The position numbers and the translations under genes are program-made. Below are positions 6,751 through 13,078 of a stretch of DNA of 15,179 bases, in pieces (within the stretch, counting starts at the first letter, position 1; each line of letters opens with the position of its first letter). The notes under the pieces were generated by a model that had not been told where the DNA came from, searched no databases, and worked only from the letters and a program-made list of their open reading frames with translations. The stretch spans positions 427 through 15,605 of the forward strand of contig DFHD01000089.1 in assembly GCA_002372545.1 (NCBI GenBank), in the 5' to 3' direction. Source of the stretch: Lachnospiraceae bacterium UBA3732 (GTDB lineage: Bacteria; Bacillota; Clostridia; Lachnospirales; Lachnospiraceae).

Positions 6751-8523
6751 ATGGGAGTAACAGGTAAGATCAAGAAGGTTGCGGGTCCCCTTGTCATTGC
6801 CACAGGCATGCGGAATGCGGATATGTTCGATGTGGTCCGCGTTTCCGAGCAGCGTCTGATCGGCGAGATCATCGAGATGCACGGGGATGAAGCTTCCATT
6901 CAGGTTTATGAGGAAACCTCAGGACTTGGTCCCGGGGAACCGGTAGAATCCATGGATGTTCCGCTCTCGGTGGAACTGGGTCCCGGACTGATGGGTTCCA
7001 TTTATGATGGTATCCAGCGGCCCCTGACCAAGATCATGGAGACCACCGGCAGCAATCTTCTGGCCAGAGGTGTGGAGGTACCATCTCTGGACAGAGAGAA
7101 GAAGTGGGACTTTGTGGCGGAGAAAAAGGCCGGCGACCATGTTGTTGCCGGAGATATCATCGGTACCGTAAAGGAGACAGCTGTGGTCACGCAGCGGATC
7201 ATGGTGCCCTTCGGCATTGAGGGCGACATCGTTTCCATCAGCAGCGGCAGCTACACCGTAGAGGAAACGGTTGCCGTGGTAAAGACGAAGGATGGAGACA
7301 AAAATCTGACCCTGATGCAGAAATGGCCTGTCCGGAAGGGCAGACCCTATAAGAAAAAGCTTCCGCCCCAGATGCCTCTGGTTACCGGACAGCGTGTCAT
7401 AGATACCTTCTTCCCCATTGCAAAGGGTGGTGTGGCAGCCGTTCCCGGTCCCTTCGGCTCCGGAAAAACGGTTATTCAGCATCAGCTGGCCAAGTGGGCG
7501 GATGCAGATATCGTCGTATATATCGGCTGCGGAGAGCGTGGTAACGAGATGACGGACGTTCTGAACGAGTTCCCCGAGCTGGTCGACCCGCGCACGGGCG
7601 AGTCCCTGATGCAGAGAACAGTCCTGATCGCGAATACATCCGATATGCCGGTCGCGGCCCGCGAGGCTTCGATCTATACAGGAATCACGATGGCGGAATA
7701 TTTCCGTGATATGGGCTATTCCGTTGCTCTTATGGCGGACTCCACATCCCGCTGGGCGGAGGCCCTTCGAGAGATGTCCGGACGTCTTGAGGAAATGCCG
7801 GGTGAAGAAGGTTATCCCGCATACCTTGCATCCCGCCTTGCCCAGTTCTACGAGCGGGCCGGTCATGTCATCGCACTCGGAAGCGAAGGCCGTGAGGGTC
7901 AGCTGTCCGCGATCGGTGCGGTCTCACCGCCCGGCGGCGATATTTCCGAGCCGGTCTCCCAGGCGACGCTCCGTATCGTCAAGGTATTCTGGGGACTTGA
8001 CGCGGATCTTGCCCATCAGAGACATTTCCCGGCGATCAACTGGCTGACATCCTACAGTCTGTATCTGGACAGCATGGCTCCGTGGTTCAATGAAAATGTC
8101 GCTCCGGACTGGATGAGCACCCGCCAGAAGCTGATGACGCTCCTTCAGGAGGAGGATAATCTGAACGAGATCGTCAAGATGGTCGGTATGGATGCCCTTT
8201 CACCGGTCGACCGCCTCAAGATGGAAGCTGCAAGATCCATCCGCGAGGACTTCCTGCATCAGAACTCTTTCGATGAGATCGATACCTACACATCTCTCGG
8301 AAAGCAGTATAATATGATGAAGCTTGTCTACGCGTTCTATGAGCAGGGCCTCAAGGCACTGGATGCCGGCGCGAAGATCAATGATCTCGTCAAGATGGAG
8401 GTCCGCGAGAGGATCGGGCGTTACAAGTATACCCGTGAACAGGATATCGCAGCAGAATACGAGAAGATCCTCGGAGAGCTCGCTGCAGAGATCTCCGGTC
8501 TCATCAATAAGGAGGGCCGGTAA
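6751..8523 (+). CDS. atpA: V/A-type ATPase catalytic subunit A
   Basis: This is the catalytic ATP-hydrolysing/synthesising subunit, three copies alternating with B in the head. It has 590 residues and normal length, with no intein. Order: N-terminal beta barrel (about 1-75), the A-type non-homologous region (about 110-190), a nucleotide-binding domain with Walker A GPFGSGKT (K239, T240), the catalytic glutamate E262 and R263 in CGERGNEM, the Walker B-type VALMADSTSRWAEALRE, and a helical C-terminal domain. Start ATG 6751 has GGAAGGAG at 6734-6741. Those last bases, GGAG at 6738-6741, can pair with CTCC at 6747-6750. From about base 7510 the codon choice changes abruptly (GTC and CGC/CGT, no GTG), although the protein stays canonical. 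This suggests a recombination tract running into atpB. Confidence 0.98.
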   Translation: MGVTGKIKKVAGPLVIATGMRNADMFDVVRVSEQRLIGEIIEMHGDEASIQVYEETSGLGPGEPVESMDVPLSVELGPGLMGSIYDGIQRPLTKIMETTGSNLLARGVEVPSLDREKKWDFVAEKKAGDHVVAGDIIGTVKETAVVTQRIMVPFGIEGDIVSISSGSYTVEETVAVVKTKDGDKNLTLMQKWPVRKGRPYKKKLPPQMPLVTGQRVIDTFFPIAKGGVAAVPGPFGSGKTVIQHQLAKWADADIVVYIGCGERGNEMTDVLNEFPELVDPRTGESLMQRTVLIANTSDMPVAAREASIYTGITMAEYFRDMGYSVALMADSTSRWAEALREMSGRLEEMPGEEGYPAYLASRLAQFYERAGHVIALGSEGREGQLSAIGAVSPPGGDISEPVSQATLRIVKVFWGLDADLAHQRHFPAINWLTSYSLYLDSMAPWFNENVAPDWMSTRQKLMTLLQEEDNLNEIVKMVGMDALSPVDRLKMEAARSIREDFLHQNSFDEIDTYTSLGKQYNMMKLVYAFYEQGLKALDAGAKINDLVKMEVRERIGRYKYTREQDIAAEYEKILGELAAEISGLINKEGR

Positions 8524-9894
8524 ATGCCAAAAGAATACCGCACGATACAGGAGGTCGCCGGACCGCTGATGCTCGTTAAGAGCGTCGAAAATGTAAAATA
8601 CGATGAGCTCGGTGAGATCGAGCTCGCAAACGGCGAGACCCGCCGCTGCAAGGTACTGGAAATCAACGGAAATGATGCCCTCGTACAGCTCTTCGAGGCT
8701 TCGACAGGCATCAATCTTTCGAACAGCAAGGTGCGTTTCCTCGGCCGTTCCATGGAGCTCGGCGTATCGGAGGACATGCTGGGCCGCGTTTTTGACGGTC
8801 TGGGACGTACGATCGATGACGGTCCGGAGATCCTTCCGGAGGAGAGACGCGATATCAACGGCCTGCCGATGAACCCGGCAGCCCGCGAGTATCCGTCCGA
8901 GTTCATTCAGACCGGTGTTTCCGCCATTGACGGTCTGAATACGCTTGTCCGCGGACAGAAGCTGCCGATCTTCTCTGCTTCCGGTCTGCCCCATGCACAG
9001 CTGGCTGCACAGATCGCCCGTCAGGCCAAGGTTAAGGGAACGAGTGAACCCTTCGCCGTTGTCTTTGCCGCTATGGGTATCACCTTTGAGGAGGCGCATT
9101 TCTTCCAGGAATCCTTCCGGGAGAGCGGCGCTCTGGAGAGGACCGTCCTCTTCATCAACCTGGCAAACGATCCGGCTGTAGAGCGTATCGCTACGCCGCA
9201 CATGGCTCTGACCGCCGCCGAATATCTGGCCTTCGAAAAGGATATGCACGTGCTGGTCATCATGACGGATATCACCAACTATGCAGATGCCCTGCGTGAG
9301 GTTTCCGCCGCGCGTAAGGAGGTACCCGGACGCCGCGGTTATCCCGGATATATGTATACGGACCTGGCTCAGATGTACGAGAGAGCAGGACGGCAGAGAG
9401 GAAAGAAGGGCTCCATCACCATGATCCCGATCCTGACCATGCCGGAGGATGATAAAACCCATCCCATCCCTGACCTTACCGGATACATCACTGAGGGGCA
9501 GATCATTCTTTCCCGTGAGCTTTACCGGAAGGGTATTACACCGCCCATCGATGTTCTTCCGTCTCTGTCCCGTTTGAAGGATAAGGGTATCGGTGAAGGA
9601 AAGACGAGAGCCGATCATGCGGCTACCATGAACCAGCTTTTCTCTGCTTATGCAAGAGGAAAGGAGGCGAAGGAGCTGATGGTCATCCTGGGTGAGGCTG
9701 CCCTTACGGATATTGACCTCATCTATGCGAAATTCGCTGATGAGTTCGAGAAGAAATATGTTTCCCAGGGCTATAAGGCCGACAGAGATATCATGGAAAC
9801 GCTGGAGATCGGCTGGGAGCTGCTGAGACTTCTTCCCCGAAGCGAGCTGAAACGTATCAACGATAAGTTACTGGATGAGTATTACGAGAAGTAA
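8524..9894 (+). CDS. atpB: V/A-type ATPase regulatory/nucleotide-binding subunit B
   Basis: Subunit B is the non-catalytic partner of A in the A3B3 hexamer. It has 456 residues. As expected for B it lacks a Walker A lysine motif and has the SASGLPHAQLAAQIARQ sequence in its place. The arginine finger reaching into the neighbouring A site is R350 in DVLPSLSRL, the same number as in E. hirae NtpB. EVPGRRGYPGYMYTDLAQMYERAGR is the usual family signature. ATG 8524 follows the atpA stop immediately, with AAGGAGG at 8509-8515 inside atpA, so translation is coupled. The first 450 or so bases share the unusual codon use of the preceding atpA region (CTC, CGC). The rest returns to the operon's norm. 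Confidence 0.98.
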   Translation: MPKEYRTIQEVAGPLMLVKSVENVKYDELGEIELANGETRRCKVLEINGNDALVQLFEASTGINLSNSKVRFLGRSMELGVSEDMLGRVFDGLGRTIDDGPEILPEERRDINGLPMNPAAREYPSEFIQTGVSAIDGLNTLVRGQKLPIFSASGLPHAQLAAQIARQAKVKGTSEPFAVVFAAMGITFEEAHFFQESFRESGALERTVLFINLANDPAVERIATPHMALTAAEYLAFEKDMHVLVIMTDITNYADALREVSAARKEVPGRRGYPGYMYTDLAQMYERAGRQRGKKGSITMIPILTMPEDDKTHPIPDLTGYITEGQIILSRELYRKGITPPIDVLPSLSRLKDKGIGEGKTRADHAATMNQLFSAYARGKEAKELMVILGEAALTDIDLIYAKFADEFEKKYVSQGYKADRDIMETLEIGWELLRLLPRSELKRINDKLLDEYYEK

Positions 9895-9925
9895 TGCTTT
9901 GATCCCGGCAGTTTAGCGAAGGAAT

Positions 9926-9946
9926 AAGCCGGCCGCCGGCCGGTTT
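9926..9946 (+). promoter_or_regulatory. GC-rich intercistronic hairpin between atpB and atpD
   Basis: AAGCCGGCC (9926-9934) and GGCCGGTTT (9938-9946) form a 9-bp stem with one G:U pair and a three-base GCC loop. It is in the 72-base gap between the B and D genes, the longest gap inside the ATPase operon. No T-run follows, so it is not a normal terminator. A transcript-processing, stability or partial-attenuation role is possible. The structure is seen in the sequence; the role is inference. Confidence 0.6.
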
Positions 9947-9966
9947 AACGATAAGAAAGGATAAAG

Positions 9967-10626
9967 ATGGCACAGGCACAGATCAATCCGACGCGAATGG
10001 AACTGACGCGTCTTAAAAAGAAGCTGTCCACAGCCGTTAAGGGACACAGGCTGCTGAAGGATAAGCGGGACGAGCTGATGCGGGAATTCCTGGATCTGGT
10101 GCGGGTCAATATGGAGCTCCGGCAGAAGGTTGAGGCCGGCATTGAGGGCGCAAACCGGAATTTCGTTCTGGCCAAGGCAGGGATGTCGGAGGAGGCTCTG
10201 AGAACAGCCATGATGGCCCCCAAGCAGGAGGTGGAGCTGGTGACAAAGACCCGGAATGTCATGAGTGTCGAAATTCCGGTTTACGATTTCAAGACCCGTT
10301 CTGCAGATGAAAATGATATTTACGCTTACGGCTATGCCTTTACCTCCGGCGATCTGGATGATGCAGTGGATTCCCTGCAGACCGTTTTCCAGGATATGCT
10401 GAAGCTGGCCGAGGTGGAAAAATCCTGTCAGCTCATGGCGGCGGAGATTGAAAAGACCCGCCGGCGGGTAAATGCGCTTGAGCATGTGATCATCCCGGAA
10501 ACGCAGGAGGGAATCCGGTATATCACCATGAAGCTGGATGAAAACGAGCGCTCCACCCAGGTGCGGCTCATGAAGGTGAAGAGCATGATGCTCGAGCAGG
10601 CGCATCATTACAGCGAAAAGCAGTAA
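9967..10626 (+). CDS. atpD: V/A-type ATPase central-shaft subunit D
   Basis: Subunit D is the long axle that rotates within A3B3, homologous in role to F-type gamma. It has 219 residues. The N-terminal NPTRMELTRLKKKLSTAVKGHRLLKDKRDELMR is the family's characteristic start, and two long helices (about 1-75 and 125-205) form the antiparallel coiled coil. The start ATG 9967 is preceded by AAAGGA at 9956-9961, five bases away. It is the last gene of the ATPase operon. One shaft is needed per three A and three B subunits, and the gene is set apart from atpB by a hairpin-containing spacer. Confidence 0.95.
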   Translation: MAQAQINPTRMELTRLKKKLSTAVKGHRLLKDKRDELMREFLDLVRVNMELRQKVEAGIEGANRNFVLAKAGMSEEALRTAMMAPKQEVELVTKTRNVMSVEIPVYDFKTRSADENDIYAYGYAFTSGDLDDAVDSLQTVFQDMLKLAEVEKSCQLMAAEIEKTRRRVNALEHVIIPETQEGIRYITMKLDENERSTQVRLMKVKSMMLEQAHHYSEKQ

Positions 10627-10646
10627 GAAATGATTTACTTTTTTTT
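10622..10646 (+). terminator. Weak possible terminator after atpD
   Basis: AGTAAG (10622-10627) can pair with TTTACT (10634-10639) around a six-base loop, followed by T7. The stem is only six pairs, AT-rich, has one G:U, and overlaps both the atpD stop codon and the mscL -35. It may terminate partially at best. No stronger terminator is visible, so read-through from the ATPase operon into mscL is likely. Confidence 0.35.
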
Positions 10647-10662
10647 GACATTCCGTTATAAT
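10634..10662 (+). promoter_or_regulatory. Promoter of mscL
   Basis: A perfect TATAAT (10657-10662) has TTTACT (10634-10639) 17 bases upstream as a four-of-six -35. A perfect TTGACA also occurs at 10645-10650, but only six bases before this -10, so it cannot pair with it. Transcription would begin near 10669, giving a leader of about 43 bases. Confidence 0.65.
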
Positions 10663-10711
10663 ATTTTATGGGTCTGGCCCAAAAATAAAACGGAGAAGGG
10701 AGAAAAGTAAC

Positions 10712-11125
10712 ATGAAGAAATTCCTGAAGGAATTCAAGGAGTTCGCACTCAAGGGCAATGTCATGGATATGGCGATCGGTGTTATCATCGGTGCTGCGTT
10801 TGGTGCGATCGTGACAGCTTTTACGGAGGATTTCATTAATCCGCTTATTGCCTGCATCGGCGGAAAAGAGATTGGCGGAAGAACTGAGATCGGCAACACA
10901 GGCAACTACATCGAGTGGGGAGCTTTCCTTACCGCAGTTGTAAACTTTATCATCATGGCATTCTGTATTTTCCTGATGATGAAGGCCGTTAACAAGCTGA
11001 TGACCCTGGGCAAGAAGAAGGAAGAGGAAGCGGCTCCGCTGACCAAGAAGTGCCCCTTCTGCCAGAGTGATATCGATATCAAGGCGATCAAGTGCCCGCA
11101 CTGCACCTCTGATATCAAAGATTGA
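10712..11125 (+). CDS. mscL: Large-conductance mechanosensitive channel MscL with C-terminal zinc ribbon
   Basis: MscL is a pentameric inner-membrane channel that opens under membrane tension and releases solutes on osmotic downshock. It has 137 residues. The amphipathic N-terminus and pore helix TM1 (about 15-46) are seen in GNVMDMAIGVIIGAAFGAIV, followed by a periplasmic loop and TM2 (about 69-95). In place of the usual C-terminal helical bundle alone, residues 104-111 are a short charged linker, and residues 114-131 form CPFC...CPHC, a four-cysteine zinc-ribbon-like knuckle with two near-identical halves (CPFCQSDI and CPHCTSDI). Such tails occur in clostridial MscL proteins as far as I recall; their role is not known to me. 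ATG 10712 has AAGGGAG at 10696-10702. It has its own promoter and is followed by another promoter, so it is probably a single-gene unit. Confidence 0.95.
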   Translation: MKKFLKEFKEFALKGNVMDMAIGVIIGAAFGAIVTAFTEDFINPLIACIGGKEIGGRTEIGNTGNYIEWGAFLTAVVNFIIMAFCIFLMMKAVNKLMTLGKKKEEEAAPLTKKCPFCQSDIDIKAIKCPHCTSDIKD

Positions 11126-11136
11126 TGCAAAAATAC

Positions 11137-11164
11137 TTGCTTTTTTCTGAAAAAGTGTTATAAT
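11137..11164 (+). promoter_or_regulatory. Extended -10 promoter of the rimP-nusA-infB operon
   Basis: TATAAT (11159-11164) is preceded by TGT, giving the extended -10 form TGTTATAAT. TTGCTT (11137-11142) lies 16 bases upstream as a partial -35. Transcription is expected near 11171, about 75 bases before rimP. It lies right after the mscL stop with no clear terminator in between. Confidence 0.75.
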
Positions 11165-11192
11165 ACACGGCAGTATGATGCTAAGTGACGAT

Positions 11193-11237
11193 GGAGTGGA
11201 TTCGGAAAGACCGGATCCGCTCCTTTGTTGTAAGGAG
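11193..11237 (+). promoter_or_regulatory. Two-state RNA structure in the rimP leader
   Basis: Hairpin 1 pairs GGAGTGGATTCGG (11193-11205) with CCGGATCCGCTCC (11211-11223): 13 pairs, two of them G:U, around a five-base loop. Hairpin 2 pairs CTCCTT (11220-11225) with AAGGAG (11232-11237), the rimP Shine-Dalgarno, around a six-base loop. The two share bases 11220-11223 and cannot form together in full. Hairpin 1 should dominate and leave the Shine-Dalgarno free. Opening it would allow sequestration. Hairpin 1 is followed by TTTGTTGT, a poor terminator tail. Structures are read by eye; the switch is inference. Confidence 0.55.
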
Positions 11238-11245
11238 ACAGGAAA

Positions 11246-11707
11246 ATGAAACGTGCGGAGATTGAGAGTACTGTAGAGGAAATGGTCCTGCCGATCCTGG
11301 AAGCCGGCGGCTACAGTCTTGTGGATGTGGAATTTGTAAAGGAAGGCGCAGATCATTATCTCCGGGTCTATGCAGACCGGGAGGGCGGAATCACGGTGGA
11401 TGACTGCGAAATGATCAGCAGGGCGCTGGAAAAAAAGCTGGACGAAAGGGATCTGATCAGTGAGGCGTATATTCTGGAGGTAAGCTCTCCGGGACTGACA
11501 AGACCGCTGAAAAAGGAAAGAGATTTTGCTTTCGGAAAAGGAAAGCTGGTTTATGCAAAGCTGTATAAGCCTCTGGACGGCCGGAAGGAATTTACCGGTA
11601 TCCTGGCGGATTACGATGAGGAAGCAGTTGAGATCATGGAAGAAGAAACCCCGGTCCGGATCCCGAGAAAGGATATTTCTCTGATCCGGCTTGAGATAGA
11701 AGTATAA
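11246..11707 (+). CDS. rimP: Ribosome maturation factor RimP
   Basis: RimP binds the free 30S subunit and assists its maturation around protein S12 and the central pseudoknot. It has 153 residues, the normal length. The N-terminal alpha/beta domain (about 1-84) contains YSLVDVEFVKEGADHYLRVYAD and the GITVDDCEMISRALEKKLD helix. ILEVSSPGLTRPLK (about 77-90) is the family signature at the domain junction. The C-terminal Sm-like beta domain ends with VRIPRKDISLIRLEIEV. ATG 11246 has AAGGAG at 11232-11237. First gene of the nusA-infB operon, its usual place in Firmicutes; nusA follows after 33 bases. Confidence 0.96.
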   Translation: MKRAEIESTVEEMVLPILEAGGYSLVDVEFVKEGADHYLRVYADREGGITVDDCEMISRALEKKLDERDLISEAYILEVSSPGLTRPLKKERDFAFGKGKLVYAKLYKPLDGRKEFTGILADYDEEAVEIMEEETPVRIPRKDISLIRLEIEV

Positions 11708-11740
11708 TAAGAAAGGCAAAGGAAAATAAAGGAGGATGTC

Positions 11741-13078
11741 ATGTCAGAGTTAATTGATGCATTGAATCAGCTGGAAAAGGAAAAGAACATCAGCAAGGAA
11801 AGCATCATTGATGCCATTGAAAAGGCGGTTACTGCGGCCTGTGAAAAAACCTACGGAGACCGGACGGATTTTTCCGTGGAAATGGACAGGGAAACGGGTG
11901 AGATTCATGTTTATACCCACAAAACCGTTGTGGATCAGATCATGGAGGATCTGACAGAGATTTCTCTTGAGGATGCCAGAAAGCTGAATCCGGATTACAA
12001 CATTGATGATGAGGTTCCGGTAGAGATCACCACCAGGGATTTCGGCCGTATCGCCGCACAGCAGGCAAGAGGCATCATCCTGCAGAAGATCAAGGAAGGC
12101 GAGCGCGAGGCTGTATTCAACCGCTTCAAGGATAAGGAAGGCCAGATCATCACCGGTATTGTTTCCGGTTATATCGAGAAGAGCGGATCCTATAATATCA
12201 CACTGGATGACAAGACAGATACCATCCTCCGCAAGAAGGATATGATCGAGGGCGAGGAGTTCAGCATCGGAGAGAGAGTGAAGCTGTATGTGGTAGAGGT
12301 CCGCGACCTTTCCAAGGAGCCCCAGAAGGAGCAGAAGGATACAAAGAAGAAGGACCGCAGTAAGAGCGGCCTCAGGATCAGCGTTTCCCGTACCCACAAG
12401 GAAATGGTACGCCGACTCTTTGAACAGGAGGTTACAGAGATCGCAGACGGTACAGTGGAGATCAAGAGTGTTTCCCGGGAGGCGGGCAGCCGTTCCAAGA
12501 TCGCTGTATGGTCCAATAATCCGAACGTGGATGCCGTTGGCTCCTGCGTCGGTGTAAACGGCGGCCGAGTAAATAGTATTGTTGACGAGCTGAAGGGGGA
12601 AAAGATCGATATCATCGAGTGGAGCGAGGATCCGGCTGTATTTATTGAAAATGCCCTTCGTCCCTCGGATGTTGTTTCCGTTCAGGTAGATGAGGAAGCG
12701 CGTTCCGCCAAGGTTGTCGTACCGGACAGCAAGCTTTCCCTGGCCATCGGTAAGAGCGGTCAGAATGCAAAGCTGGCTGCACAGCTGACCAGATTCAAGA
12801 TCGATATCAAGAGTGAGTCCCAGGCAGCAGAGATCCGCCGGATGGCTGAGGAGCTGCTGCGTGAGAATGAGGAGGATATCCTTTCCGAGATGGGTCTTAA
12901 GGATGAGTATGCCGCCGAGGAAACCGATGAAGATTCCCTTGATGAGGCAGAGGTAACGGAAGAGGAAATCGCAGAAGAAGCCGCTTCGGAGGAAGCGTCT
13001 GCAGAAACGGAGGATAGTGATGCGGCGGAAGAGGCCGGATCTTCTGATGCTCCGGAAGAAGAGGATGTGAATGCATAA
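11741..13078 (+). CDS. nusA: Transcription elongation/termination factor NusA
   Basis: NusA binds RNA polymerase and nascent RNA and modulates pausing, termination and antitermination. It has 445 residues. Order: RNA polymerase-binding N-terminal domain (about 1-128), S1 domain (about 133-190), KH1 (about 210-283), KH2 (about 285-352, with SLAIGKSGQNAKLAAQ), then an acidic tail from about 375 (E/A/D-rich), which is longer than the B. subtilis protein. Two oddities: residues about 193-209 (EPQKEQKDTKKKDRSKS) form a charged insertion where S1 normally joins KH1 through a short KGPQ-type linker, and the KH1 GxxG loop is G271-V-N-G274, not the usual basic GPKG/GPRG-like form. The Shine-Dalgarno AAAGGAGG is at 11728-11735. 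The end overlaps the next gene by eight bases. Confidence 0.96.
   Translation: MSELIDALNQLEKEKNISKESIIDAIEKAVTAACEKTYGDRTDFSVEMDRETGEIHVYTHKTVVDQIMEDLTEISLEDARKLNPDYNIDDEVPVEITTRDFGRIAAQQARGIILQKIKEGEREAVFNRFKDKEGQIITGIVSGYIEKSGSYNITLDDKTDTILRKKDMIEGEEFSIGERVKLYVVEVRDLSKEPQKEQKDTKKKDRSKSGLRISVSRTHKEMVRRLFEQEVTEIADGTVEIKSVSREAGSRSKIAVWSNNPNVDAVGSCVGVNGGRVNSIVDELKGEKIDIIEWSEDPAVFIENALRPSDVVSVQVDEEARSAKVVVPDSKLSLAIGKSGQNAKLAAQLTRFKIDIKSESQAAEIRRMAEELLRENEEDILSEMGLKDEYAAEETDEDSLDEAEVTEEEIAEEAASEEASAETEDSDAAEEAGSSDAPEEEDVNA

Noticed and set aside
8200..9618. Long open frame on the minus strand (about 470 codons) opposite atpA/atpB
   Set aside because: It lies wholly antisense to strongly conserved ATPase sequence. 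Its length follows from codon bias in the sense genes, and its product looks like no known family.
11126..11158. Terminator for mscL: GCAA/TTGC followed by T6, or CTTTTT/AAAAAG
   Set aside because: The stems have only four GC-poor or six A:T-dominated pairs and overlap the promoter of the rimP operon. Too weak to call a terminator.
11191..11265. Second small frame in the rimP leader from ATG 11191, basic peptide
   Set aside because: No Shine-Dalgarno, it runs out of frame into rimP, and nothing suggests it is translated.
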